Positions 24,977-36,601 of a stretch of DNA of 64,000 nt are shown in pieces. Source of the stretch: Geosiphon pyriformis (Eukaryota; Glomeromycota; Glomeromycetes; Archaeosporales; Geosiphonaceae); NCBI GenBank assembly GCA_016748015.1, contig JAAOMT010000512.1, positions 468,719-532,718 on the forward strand, written 5' to 3'. The position numbers and the translations under genes are program-made. Positions within the stretch are counted from its first letter, which is position 1. The number at the start of each line of letters is the position of its first letter. The notes beneath the pieces are model-generated. The model did no database searches, was not told the origin of the DNA, and saw only the letters and a program-made list of their open reading frames with translations.

Positions 24977-26019
24977 GCACTTACAGTCAAACAAAAGATT
25001 TAATAACTTAGTAATTACTTATTAATTAGTTAAAATAAGCACAATTATATATAACTTGAAATATATATATATATAATAACTTTCTAAAAAAAATTAAAAA
25101 ATTAAAAATTAATTAAATAAAAATAAAAAAAGACAAAAAAATTAAATTATAATTTCAAAAAAAGCCAAAAAATATGTTTTTCTAACTTTATATTATAATA
25201 TTTACTAATACTAAGATCAATAAAATTAAAATTCATTTTTTTTATAATTAAATCTTAAAAAAAACTGTTAAATTTTCTGTTACTACTTTTTATTGATAAA
25301 AACAACAAAATACTTAACACAATAATAGAGTATAAACAAGATTTAAGTTTAACAAAATTAAAAACACATTAAAAAAATATTAACTATATTCAATTATATA
25401 GAATCTATTCATAATAATATTTTGGTCAATATCAACAGTTAACTTTAAAATTCAGAATAATTTTTTTATGTTTTAAAAAAATAATCTTTAATCAAAATTA
25501 TTTTCAAATATTAATTTTGTTAAATTCTGTTTTTTTTTAATTTTTTTTAAATTTATTAAGAATAAAATACTACTTTACTACAAATAAAAAAATACAGATT
25601 TCTGATATTAGTATAATATAAAAAGAATATATTCAAAAAAAGACACAATTAGAAGTATAAGAATACAACAAAAATTTTTCTTAAAAAACTAGTATAGTAG
25701 TAACTACCAACAGCAATTTTAACAAAAACAATACATAAAATATTAAATCAAATAAAAAAACACTTACCAGAGAAAATTATTTAATACTTGTTAAAAGTTA
25801 AAAAAACTTTTCAAGCTAACTTTTAGGTTCTTAATAAAAAAAATAATAGTAATCTATCAAATAAAAATCTAGCATAAATTAAGAATAACATTTATTAAAT
25901 TAATATATTTATTTATGTGTTATAATTAAATAATTCTAGTATTATTATTTAATCTAAAGCTATATTAGAAATTAATTATAATAAAATTTTTAAAAAAAAT
26001 ATCTTTATAATATTGCTTA
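24977..26019. other. Unassigned AT-rich insert in element C
   Basis: About 1 kb that has no counterpart between the flanking C fragments (element A has a continuous dUTPase region here). Composition is A-rich on the plus strand, with phrases such as GTAACTACCAACAGCAATTTTAAC near 25,693 that look like decayed coding DNA. I could not assign a family or find its ends. Confidence 0.4.
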
Positions 26020-26742
26020 ATTATTATTATTATTTTTATTATATTTATTAATATTTCTATTTTCTTTATTAATCCAAATTTATTTATTTTTTTTGTTGTT
26101 ATCTTTAATTATTTTTTTGTTTTCATTAATACTAATTATTCTATTTTAATTAAAAACAGAAATAATATCTATATTATCTTTTTATTTGATTTAATTATAT
26201 AAGTTTTTATTTATTTATTTTATAGTATTATAATTATATTGCTTATATATTTTGTATTAATTATTTCTTTTTTAATACTAATTTTTTTTGCTAAACTAAA
26301 TTTGAATGCTAATTAAACTATTGTGGTTGTTAAAATTTTTTGTAATATTTTTAAATCTATATTGATATGTAAATAAAATTCCAATATAATAATATTTTTT
26401 CTAGAATATCTGAAATTAAATTCTGTATTTATATTATATATAAGTTTTGGCTTAATATTTTTATTATTATTACTGAATTATTTTAATTTTTGTTCTATAA
26501 AAAAATCTAAAAACACAATATATTGTTTGGAATTTAAATCAGAATCTGAATTGTTGTTACTATTGTTAATTTGAACTGAACCAAAACTATTATTATTATT
26601 ATTATCATTAGAGTTAAAATTAGAATTAATTACTAATTTTGATTTTTTTGAGTATTAAATAGATTATATAAATAACAATTTAAATATAAAAAAACTTTGT
26701 TTTATATAACATTTATAAATATTTTTTTGTTTACCTAATTAT
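26020..26742 (-). pseudogene. Element C remnant: dUTPase and Cys-rich linker
   Basis: Collinear with element A about 40,540-41,220. TGCTAATTAAACTATTGTGG at 26,308 matches TGTTAATTAAACTATTGTTG at 40,807, and the Asn-rich acidic linker code (GAATCTGAATTGTTG near 26,540) matches A near 41,050. Confidence 0.7.
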
Positions 26743-27691
26743 TGTTACTCATAAAAAAATACAAAAAAAAATAGAAAAAACAAATAGAAAAATAAACCAA
26801 TAAGAAAATAAGACTTAACAAGTAAACACAATATTAAAAAATTATAACATATTGCTTAGTAATAAGTACATTGTCAATAAATTATAACATACTGCTTAAC
26901 AATATGCACATTGTTAGAAAATTATAGTATATTGCTTAGCAATGAATACATTATTAGAGAAAATAAGACATATTGCTTAAAAAAATACAAGATTTCATAT
27001 AATATAAATTATATATATATAGTAAAAGTGTTAAAAGCAGAAAAAATAATTCCAAAAGAATTCAATAGAGTTTATATTAATTTAGAACAATACACTTTTT
27101 TTTAAAAAATAGTTTTTTATAACTTAAAATAGAATTATTCCCATATTAATAAAATTATCAATTATTATTGAATCTATGTTATTATTATTTGATTAAAAAT
27201 ATTAATTATTTTTACCACTATTAATACTTCATGTTAATAAAATCTGATATTTAACTATATTGAACCAATAGCTCTTAATTATAGCTATTGATGAAATACT
27301 AATTTCTTATTTTCTTTTTTTATTTCTTTTTATTTCTTTTATTTTTTTATTTTCTTTTTATTTTATTTATTTGTTGTATACTAATTGATTAAAAAAATTA
27401 AACACTGAGTATTTAATGTTAAGAATAACCTGATAAAAAATCCAAAAATAAGGATAGAAATTTAAAGATAGCTTACCAGAAGAATACAACTGCCAGAATA
27501 AACTGGCCACCATACTAAAGAAAAAAATTCATGAAAAAAACTATCAATTGAATCTCTGTTTATTATACAAAAGACTTAACCAAAACCTTCAAACTCCAAA
27601 AACCTTCAAATATTATCAAGATTACCAGCTATTAAGTATTAAGTTGCAGATTTGTTATTTGTACCAATATTTCAAATAATCATCTGTAATA
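26743..27691 (+). repeat. Solo LTR S3 (A family) in element C
   Basis: Reads TGTTACTCATAAAAA to ATCTGTAATA, inverted relative to C. Identical 4-bp flanks TTAT (26,739-26,742 and 27,692-27,695). It contains a private 40-bp minisatellite. Degradation is comparable with that of C. Confidence 0.82.
26841..26960. repeat. 40-bp minisatellite inside solo LTR S3
   Basis: Three consecutive units of exactly 40 bases begin at 26,841, 26,881 and 26,921 with ATTATAACAT/ATTATAGTAT. Each contains ACTGCTTA or ATTGCTTA and a CACATTG/TACATT end. A partial fourth unit follows. Confidence 0.9.
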
Positions 27692-27695
27692 TTAT

Positions 27696-29318
27696 TAATA
27701 AAAATTGTATATTAGTATAATTTATTACATGTTTTTTTATAACCAAGAATGTTATTTTATATTTTTTTATCTAAAAATTTTTTTTTGCAAATAAAATAAA
27801 ATAAAATTTATTGTTTCACTTTTATTATTATTTTAGTTGTCTAAAACATTCTTAATAACAAGTTTTATAATAATAATAAGTGTATATTTCATATAATTAA
27901 AGCTTTTTATTATAATCTTTGTATTTGAGTAGAATATAAGATGGTTGTTTTCTTGATTTTAATGTTAAATATAAAATATATTAACTATTAACTAGTTTAT
28001 TTGTAAAAATAGTGATTTAAAGTTTGTCTTTTTTTTTCTATGTAAGTATTAGTAATAACTTATTGTGATTTTTTTGGTTTATAAGACTTAATATACTTTT
28101 TAAGTAGATTTTTTTTCTTTTTTTTACTTAATTAATAATTGTTTATTTTAAAATAGTTTTAAAATAACTGCAAATAACTAGTACTCAACTTTGTTAATTA
28201 TTATAGTTTAACTAAAGCTTTTAAGTATTTCAATTAAGCATAATATTAGTCTTAAATAGTTAATTATTACTAATAAAAATTTGGTACTGTATAATTTTTA
28301 TAATTAAGATTTTAATAAACATAATAATATTGTTAACTTTAAATAGAAAATTATCAATCTTATCAAAAAAAGTCTTTATTATTTTATTAGCAATAATAAT
28401 TCTAGTACTAATAATATAATTAACTTAATAATCTAATTAATTTATAAGTTGTTATGTAATTATGCTATTTGTTAACTTACTATTAAGAATTAGCTTAATA
28501 AAATAGCCATTAACTTTTGCATTAGTATAAATAATAATAATTAGTCTAGTGTTAAGAGTAATTTTATTAAATAGTAGTATTTTTACTAAGTCTTTTAGTT
28601 TAAAAATAATAATAATAAATAACTGGTTTTTTGTAATAATTGTTAGTAAAATGTTGTTAATAAGTGATTAAATAAGTTGTTTGTTAGAGTGGTCAAAAGA
28701 CTTAAATAGTTCTATGAATTCGAATTTTAGATGTATTTATTTTTCAAATTATGTTAATATATTCTTGATGGCTGGCTTAATAAATTAAAAATTAGTTAGT
28801 ACATAATTATTTCTAATTTCTAATTTTTCTGAATATACATAACTTTTGGTTTTTGGTTTCTAATTGATATTTAAACTAGAATTTAGAACAGTACTTAAAT
28901 TTGTTAAGATTGATTAATTATTTATATTTGTAGAGCTTAATAAATTACAAGTATTAAGGTTTAATATATTAAAAATATATATATTAACTACATTATTTGA
29001 AATTAATAGGGCTAATATTAATATTGTTTTAATAACAAATTACTAATATAGTTTAGAATTTAAAATCTGCAATTAAAGTTTCTATATTGATTTTCTAATT
29101 ATTAACTAATTAATCTTATTTTACAGTTAATTTTTAAATATTCTTGCTTATAACAATAGTAACAAATATGTATTTCTTGTTGTCATAACTAATTTATTAG
29201 TAATAATAATAATAAATATAACTAATTCTGAAACCAATTATGGTTTTTTTAATTGTTATAATATTAAAGATTTTAATAAATTAATGTATTATTAGCTAAG
29301 TATTTTTTTAATTTCTGA
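27696..29318 (-). pseudogene. Element C remnant: protease and gag zinc knuckle
   Basis: Collinear with element A about 41,300-43,385. 28,455-28,740 matches the protease region (A near 42,490-42,790), including AAAAGACTTAAATAGTT against AGAAGACTTAAATAGTG. 29,100-29,318 matches the gag zinc-knuckle region. The match ends at TTTCTGA (29,312-29,318), where LINE-1 begins. Confidence 0.72.
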
Positions 29319-29385
29319 GACTTTTTTTTTTTCTCTCATTGATCCCCAAACCACAACAAGAGCTATAGTTAATTGTTTAAAGAAG

Positions 29386-29430
<45 letters not shown>

Positions 29431-29501
29431 CCTTTTCCCTTTTATTTACTTAAGTCATTTCTTCTAACACACCTCTTTTTGTTATAATAGAACTGATAGG
29501 C
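29319..29501 (+). other. LINE-1 5' leader with 41-base poly-T
   Basis: Contains a short T run (about 29,321-29,332), a unique segment (TTGATCCCCAAACCACAACA region) and an uninterrupted poly-T at 29,390-29,430, ending just before the ORF1 ATG region. A poly-T at the 5' end of a plus-strand LINE is odd; see findings. Confidence 0.7.
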
Positions 29502-31457
29502 ATGTTTATTGGTGGTTCTGGTTTGTTGTCAGCTAGGTTGGAGTCCTGGCCTAATAATAAGAATAACAAAAAAAAGGCACAAGTTGATAGTGTGTACTCT
29601 CGCAGTCTTTCGTTCAAGAAACCAAAAAAATCTGAGGTTTCTGATACTGTTGTGGATTCATCAACTGGGCCTTTGTCTGTTGAGATGTTACAAGCTACTG
29701 ATATTAGGTGTGACAGATCTTGGGGCAGTGAGATGGAAAGTGAGGAAAACAGTGTGAGTGGGTTGTCAGATGTGCAAAACTTAAAGAACACTATTACTAA
29801 AAAAACGAGCTATGTTGACTCCAATGCTTCTAAGATGGATGACATGATAGATGATACAACTCTTAGAAAAACAAAAACGAGGACTTATGTCTTGGAGCAA
29901 CTGCCAAAAGCTTCTTTCTTTGTGAATACAAGTGACAATGATAGTGAGTTGGTTCTACTAGCACCTAAATTTGTTGGATTCAATCAGCTGCCATCTGCTG
30001 AATTATGTGTTCTAGAGAAACAAAATTTTAAGCCAGTAAAATTGTTCACATTGGATGTTGAGTTATCTGCTGTTTTTGGAAAGACTAATAGTGATAAATT
30101 ATTGGCAATAAAAAAAATTTTTTATTGAATTGATGGTTTTGAAAGAGTGTCAACTCCCTCAAAATTCCCAGACATCATCAGAGCTTCATTCATCTTTGAC
30201 TTTAGTATAAATAAGACAAAGAAATTGGCAATCTGTGAGAAAATTATTGTTAATGATAATCTAAAAAAAATAAATAGCCATTCAGATCAGGAGATGATCA
30301 TCAAGAAGATTCCAGTTGATCTTCCCAAATCGGCTATAGAATCTGTTTTTTCCAAATTTGGCAAGGTTGTTTCAATCAAGGTACAGCTAATTGGTCTATG
30401 GCAAAAAGTTTTAGTGGAGTTTGAGTCTTCTGAAATAGCTGATTTGGTCACAGCTAGATGGTCTGTCTTTATGGAAAAAAATTCTGTTCGTATAGCAAAA
30501 GCCATTAATAATAAGCAAATGTGAGTTTCCAAAGATTATCATTGGGCTTTGTTGTACACACTTCCAGTTGGTACCACTGCTTATGATTTGTCAGGTTTAA
30601 TGGATTTTTATGATGGGAAAACTTGCTTTATTGACCATAATCCTGGTTTATATGTTCATAATAGATGCACAGTTGTTTGTTTTGATAGTAAGGCATTCAA
30701 ATTGGCTGCTATTGGTTCTGTTCCAGTTTATAAGAGTGTAAATTTACACTGGGGTGGTCTTTCTCTGGCTTGTTGCACCAAGTGTAAACAATTGGGTCAT
30801 ATCTCTATAATGTGTTCATTGGGTGAGAATTCTGGTGTTCATAATAAGCGAATGATAACTTCTCAGAATCAGGTCTATTTGACCAACATATATAAGAAAA
30901 AACAAACACCAATTGTTTGCCCAGTTTCTTTTGGTAAGAAAACTTGGGCACAGGTTGCTAGCAGTTCTCTCTCTTGTGTGGTTTTGTCAGATCTTTTTGG
31001 TATGGGTTCATTTTCAGGTGCAAAACCTGTTTTGTTGGCTTCTAACTTCCTTGGTGATTCCTGTTTGGTTGATCAATTGGCTTCTCTGGAATGCTCTTTA
31101 GAGCTTTTAACAGATTAGGTTTCAGCTATTATGAAAAAATTGAGCTTTGTGAAATTGGTGCCTTTAGTGTCCGAATCTCATGTCTCTTCTCTGGTTGTTC
31201 TTGCATCTGTAATATCTAATTTGGACTCAGATATGGCTCTAGATAGTACATTAGCATCTTCTTCTCCTTCTTTCTCAGTCATTATTGCAGACTCAATTGC
31301 TGACTTCAGTTCAAATAGTTCTAAAGTTTTGACCACCAAGGTGAGTAGATTAGAATCTAAGATGGTGGCTTTAGAGGTATCAGTTGAATCTGTTTTGGAA
31401 AAATTGGATCATTTGTGCTCTGATTTGGGATCATTTACTTCTTTTTCTTTTCAATGA
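29502..31457 (+). pseudogene. LINE-1 ORF1: nucleic-acid-binding protein with RRM-like and CCHC domains
   Basis: One frame of about 651 codons from ATG 29,502 to TGA 31,455, interrupted by three in-frame stops (30,126 TGA, 30,522 TGA, 31,116 TAG), each one transition from a sense codon. Residues coded at about 30,294-30,507 form an RRM-like unit (IIKKIPVDLPKSAIESVF, then VLVEFES). A second RRM-like unit (LYTLPVGTTAYDLSGLM) follows, then a zinc knuckle C-x2-C-x4-H-x4-C at 30,774-30,815 (CTKCKQLGHISIMC), and a low-complexity coiled tail. Such ORF1 proteins bind LINE RNA in the ribonucleoprotein particle. The stop overlaps the ORF2 start (ATGA at 31,454). Confidence 0.8.
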
Positions 31458-34400
31458 GTGACTTTGTTTGGAAATTTGTAACATGTAATGTTCACAGTAT
31501 CAATGTTCCCACCAAGCAAAAAGACATTATCTATTGGCATAAAAATTCTGGAAATTTGGTTTTGATAATTACTGAGACAAAGCTAAAATCTAGTAGTAGG
31601 CTCTAAATTAAGGATAAGTTTGATGAAGTCAAAGTTTTTTCATCTGGATTGGATAAGGGATTTCTTGGTGCTGGTGTTGCAATCATTATAAACACTTCTC
31701 TAGCTTGTCATGTTTGTAAGGTTTCTAAGGTGTCTGGTTGGCTCCTTTCAGTTAAGCTGTTGTTCAAAAATAAACTTTCTGTGCCAATTTTGGGGCTCTA
31801 TGCTGGAGCATTCCTGGCTGTTCATTTCTCTCAAGCTAATAATGTCAATTCTGTGATAGCAAAGGCAGTCAATGAATCCTTATTTGGTGGTTTTGGGTGG
31901 TGACTTCAATGAGAATGGCTTCCAAAGGTGTGCTAGTTTCAAGAAGTATCTGGATTTTGGTTTGGTCAATTCTTTGGGTGAAAGTTCTTTTGTTAAAATG
32001 CCTACATGGATTAACTCTTGGGGCATGGTTAAGATTATTAATTTCTTGTTTGTTTCCTCAAACTTAGTCAATGCTGTGGTGGATTATGTAGGATCTGATA
32101 TTGGTGAATTTTTTAATACTGATTATTAAGCTGTTTTTATGTCAATAGATTTGGGTGGACTTTTGGATGTGCAGTTGAACTCTCTTTGTAAACAGACTAA
32201 TAAGGATCATTGAAAGTTTGATTTTAAGGGTGCTGATGACAATAAGTGAGAAAATTTTAAAAATGCCACATTGGCCAATGCTGGGATGTTCTTTAATAAA
32301 TTCACTGTTGCTGTCAAGTTCTCAAATCTGGATGCTATGTAAGATGTTTTACGCAGGATAATGGCTCTTTCTGCAAATAAAATATTTAGAAAAAAATGGT
32401 TCAAGGATTTTGATAGTGTTTTTACCAAAGTGTCTTCAAAGTTCCATAAGTTAGAGCTTTTGGTTTTGAAAATTGTCAAGGCCTCTCGTGAAGGCAATGT
32501 TGTTAGTTTTGTTTCTCTTATAAAGTGCTGGGACTCTTTGAACAGTATCAAGGCCTCAATTGTTCAAGACCTTATTAACTCTGGTGTGACTTCTAGTCAT
32601 ATTTATTTTGTTTTCTCTAATATGAGAAAGTCTTATTGTGTGTCCAAGCTTGCTAAATCTTTGGCAACTAAGGAAGTGAACATTAGAGCTGCTATAAATA
32701 AGAGAATAGAAAGCTTTGAGACAGATAAAGGCCACACTATCAAGAGTGTTTTGGAGTGTCCTTTCCACAAAGTGGTTCTGGACTATCTGGTTGTTGAGGA
32801 TGAGCTTATTTTGTAGTCTGATTCAGTTAAATCTAAGATGGATGTTATTATGGAAGATTGGACCAAAAAGCATGATATGGTTGCTGATGTCTCTGATGTT
32901 TAGTCTTATCAATATTGGCTGTTGGGTTATGTTTTTGATGAAGTCTTTTCTGGTGTGATGTGTTCAATTGAGTTTAATGAGCTGTTTGATGTGATTTCTG
33001 ATCTGCTTGACGGCAAAACTGCTGGTCTTTTAGGTATCACAAATGAGCTTTGAAAACATTGTAACAAGTCAATTCTGGATATGTTTTTGGCACTTTTAAA
33101 TCTTTGTCTATCTTGTGAATCAGTACTCGGATCTTGGACAGAGGCTTGGGTCTTGATGATTTCTAAACCATATGAATAGGAGAGTGTTTTCACAAATACC
33201 CATCCTATTGCTTTGATCGAAACAGCTTAAAAGATTTTTTTCAAGATTCTCTCTGATAAGATTTCTCTAACATACAGCACTTTTGACATTCTTTGTGAAG
33301 ACAATTTTTTGGTTTTGAAGGGTATGACAACTCAATCTCTTATTTTTGCAGTTAGATCTGTGATTGAGGATGCATTTAAAAAAAATCGGGAGCTCTGGCT
33401 GGTTTTGCAGAATATGTGGAAAGCATACAATTCAGTTGGCTGGAAACATCTCGAGAAGAGTTTGGTCAGGATCAAGATGTGCAGCAGATTCATTTGATTT
33501 TTCAGTAGTATTCATAAAAATCATACCAACAGAGTAATAACAGACTTTGGGTTGACAGATGGTTATTGTGTACATGATAGTTTGGACCAAAAGAAGGTCT
33601 TTTTTTCTCTTCTGTGATATATATTTTATGATCTTCTGCTATGCAAAGTTAAGAGACAGAAAAGCATATGTGGTTATAGGTTAAGTTCTCATTTCATTTC
33701 AAAGACCGGTCATGCTGAGTCCCAGACTGGGCTCTCTTTTTTTCTTGCTGCTAGTGCTTTCATTAATGATATGATTTGGGTTGGTAATAGTCAGGCAGCT
33801 ACTCAACATATTCTCAACATTGCAAGTGAATTTTTTTGGATAAATAATATTTCTATCAATAATAACAAAACAGTGGCCATCCTCATTAATAGCAGGGTCA
33901 ATGCCCCTTTTCTTTCTATCAGTGGCTTGCTAATCTCCATTGCCAAAAAGGGTAAATCTTATCAATATTTGGGTATTTTTCTCTCTACTAAAGATCTCTC
34001 AAAGCCTAGTTTAGTGAAAGTGAATTTGGATATTTGTTTTTTTACCAATCTGGTCCTGAAAAAAGCTGTCTCAGATAAACAGTTCTTATATTTAGTATTG
34101 GCAGTTCTTTATTCTATAGTTAGTTATAGAACACAATTCAGTTTTGTTCCTATTAGTATGTGTAACAAGTGGGATGCTTTGATTTGTAAGGGCTTGAAGT
34201 TTAAATCCGGCCTATCTTTTGATTTCCCTAGTAATACAATTCATTACTCTTCTTTCTATAGTTTGAAATTTTTCTTTCAAGTTTAATCTGAAAGCAAGAC
34301 AGCCTCTCTTGTTAGTTTTGTAAATTCGGGTGACATTCTGGGTCATTTGTTCTCTCACAGGTTTCATGACTTACAAGTTTTAAGCTGGCACTTCATTCAT

Positions 34401-35762
34401 CTATTGAGTTCTCCTGTGCATATTTGTGTTAATGCTTCTAATAACTTTCTGGCAGGCATGATTCATGTTCTTCTTAATTGCAATTTGTCCCTGGGTGGCT
34501 CTTTGGCCAATCTTTTTTGGTGTTGTGGTAGGGTCCCTATGTCTGCTGTTCTGGGTGAGTTACAGTTTCTTAGGTTTTTCTCTTCTCTCCAATGGTATGG
34601 TATTATTTTTGTAGATCAACTTCATAATTGTTATGGTTCTGTCTTTAATTGGCACACTTTCAAGTGTTGAAAAAAATTAGACCTTTGTGGTCCAGTTTCT
34701 GAGTGGTTCAAGCTTTCTGTAGCATTTCTTAATGGTAGAAGTCTTTTTTCTATTCATTCCTCAGTTTTGAATAGTGTTGGTTCTTTGAACATTCTTGAAT
34801 CTAGTGATTTTGTTAATGTCTGTGATCATTTCTTACAAGTTGGTACTAACAGTTTATCAGTGTATACAGATGGGTCTCTTAGTAATCTGGACACAGTTGG
34901 CTGTAGAGCTGGCACTACCACTTTTTTTAAGAACATAAGTTTGGGTTTGAATATCAGTGTGTTAGGTTTGATGTCATCTACTTTGGCGGAGTTGCAAGCT
35001 ATTGCACTGGTTCTGGAGAGTGTCCCCCTATTGAGCTCTGTTAAATTGTTTTCAGATAGTCAATTTGCTCTAAATGCCTGCAAGTCGGAATTGGGTATAG
35101 CATGTCCTGACTTTTGTAATCAGTATTGGATTAAATGTTGCCATATTGTCAATATAATTCACAGCAAGAATTTGAAGATCAGTTGGCATAAGATTAAAGA
35201 CCACTCTGGTGTTTCAGAAAATAAGCATGCTGATGCAATTACTGGTGACACTTCTCTCTCTAATTGGCATCTTCTTCCTCATTTGAGTGCATACTTCATA
35301 ATGGCTGATGATAGTGTGGTTTCTGGCAATTTCAGACATTTTGTCTATAATATTTATTATTTAGTTTGTTGTGTGTATTAGAAGGTTGGTTTTGGCTCCA
35401 AGTTTTTGGCAGACAGTTTGCTTTCTGAGATTGACTGGCTCCATTTGTCTTTGGTTTGGCATTCTAACTTGTACATGGCTGTCAGTTTTACCAACAGACT
35501 CTTAGCTAATGTATGTACTTATTTTATGAAAGCTTTGTACCACTGGCTGCCAGTTGCCATTTGAAAACACCTTTATAATAGACTATATCTAAGTGTGTTG
35601 TGTTTATATTGTTGCAATGTGGAGGCATCAGATCATGTGTTCTCTTGCAAAATTGATGATTCTATCTGACACCAGTTGTTGGAATCCCATGTGGACTCTT
35701 GGAAGACAGTTTCTGATCTCTTCTATTCTTCTTTAGGCATATTTCAACTGTTGTCTTTATGT
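31454..35762 (+). pseudogene. LINE-1 ORF2, 5' part: APE endonuclease, reverse transcriptase, RNase H
   Basis: Starts at ATG 31,454. The endonuclease shows ITETKL and GGDFN (GAC 31,902-31,904). A one-base insertion near 31,885 shifts the frame just before GGDFN. The later catalytic residues look mutated: KIINFLFV where D is expected, and TDY then stop where the SDH motif is expected. The RT has the LQNMWKAYNSVGW block and FIND at 33,759-33,770 in place of the F-x-DD active site (D to N). RNase H keeps all four acidic residues: YTDGS at 34,863-34,877, AELQA, FSDSQ and HADA. Numerous TGA and TAG codons replace Trp and Gln. A C-x2-C...H...C zinc motif (CLYCCNVEASDHVFSC) precedes the element A insertion point after codon TGT 35,760-35,762. 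Confidence 0.85.
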
Positions 35763-36588
35763 TGTTACAGGTGACTACTTCTGGTGTTAAATTAAATAAC
35801 AAACCCATAACTTGGTGCTCAAATCTAGTTGCAGTTAATAGTGCTCTGAAGGTTTTGTACCTGAAAGTTTCAGTTTAAGTTCTTTGTATAATGGACAGAA
35901 ATTCAATAGTTGTTTTATTTGTAGCTTTCCAGAATCGCAATTCTGTCAATTCTTCTCTTAGTGTAATGGCCGGCAATCCTCTAATAAGTATTCCATATCT
36001 GTTGTACATGTCCTACCTTCTCACAGTGGTCTTTTATCAGGCAATCCTTGATGTCAGTAATCTAGCACTTTATTCAACCAATTAGTGCACAACAATAAAA
36101 TCAAAATAAAATAAAGAAAGAAACAAAAAAAAATCATAAATAAGCCAAGGCGATTTGCAAGTTAGTATTCTGTCAATAGCTGTAATCAAGAGCTATTGTT
36201 TCAGTGTGGTTAAATATCAATTACTATCAACATAAAGTGTTGATAGTGGCAGCAGGTTTGAGATAACAAACAGTTATTTATTTGTGATTTGGAAAGTTGT
36301 CAAGATAAAATCTAAATGAAGAGATTTGTCTTTTCAACTTCTAATCCTACTGCTATATATACATAATTGAAATTCCTTAATTTCTTAATTTTTTACAACA
36401 GAAATCCTGCAATTCCTTTAAGAAAAATTCTGAAATTCTGAAATTCTGCAATTCTTTGTAAGAATCCTGTAATTCCTGGAATCCTGCAATTCCTAAGAAG
36501 AATCCTGGAATTCTATATTTTACTATGTCTACTTCTGATTGGCTAATAACTATGCTAATATATATTCCCTATATTTTTATAAGTAACA
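35763..36588 (-). repeat. 3' LTR of element A
   Basis: 826 bases, plus-strand ends TGTTACAGG and AAGTAACA, i.e. 5'-TGTTA...TAACA-3'. It differs from the 5' LTR mostly by transitions plus one indel of about 30 bases near 35,900. It contains a TATATATA core (about 36,352-36,361), a degenerate array of AATTCCTG units (36,400-36,515) and two hairpins. Confidence 0.9.
36175..36246. promoter_or_regulatory. Tandem hairpins in the element A 3' LTR
   Basis: Hairpin 1, 36,175-36,197: AATAGCT, 9-base loop, AGCTATT. Hairpin 2, 36,224-36,246: CTATCAACA, loop TAAAG, TGTTGATAG, a perfect 9-bp stem. Both recur in the 5' LTR (55,290-55,312 and 55,339-55,361) and hairpin 2 recurs in the LTR at the right window edge. 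Role unknown; they may act as RNA structures in the transcript. Confidence 0.6.
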
Positions 36589-36601
36589 TTATTTCTTCTT
36601 T
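36589..36601 (-). promoter_or_regulatory. Polypurine tract of element A
   Basis: On the minus strand AAAGAAGAAATAA lies directly against the 3' LTR start TGTTACTTAT, the usual position of the plus-strand primer. Confidence 0.6.

Noticed and set aside
26841-26960. CRISPR-like regular repeat
   Set aside because: The 40-bp units are contiguous without spacers, lie within an LTR, and the genome is eukaryotic.
29509-29757. Overlapping frames inside LINE-1 ORF1 and ORF2 on either strand (e.g. 29,450-29,791 minus)
   Set aside because: They are shadow frames; domain motifs and collinearity support only the plus-strand ORF1/ORF2 frames.
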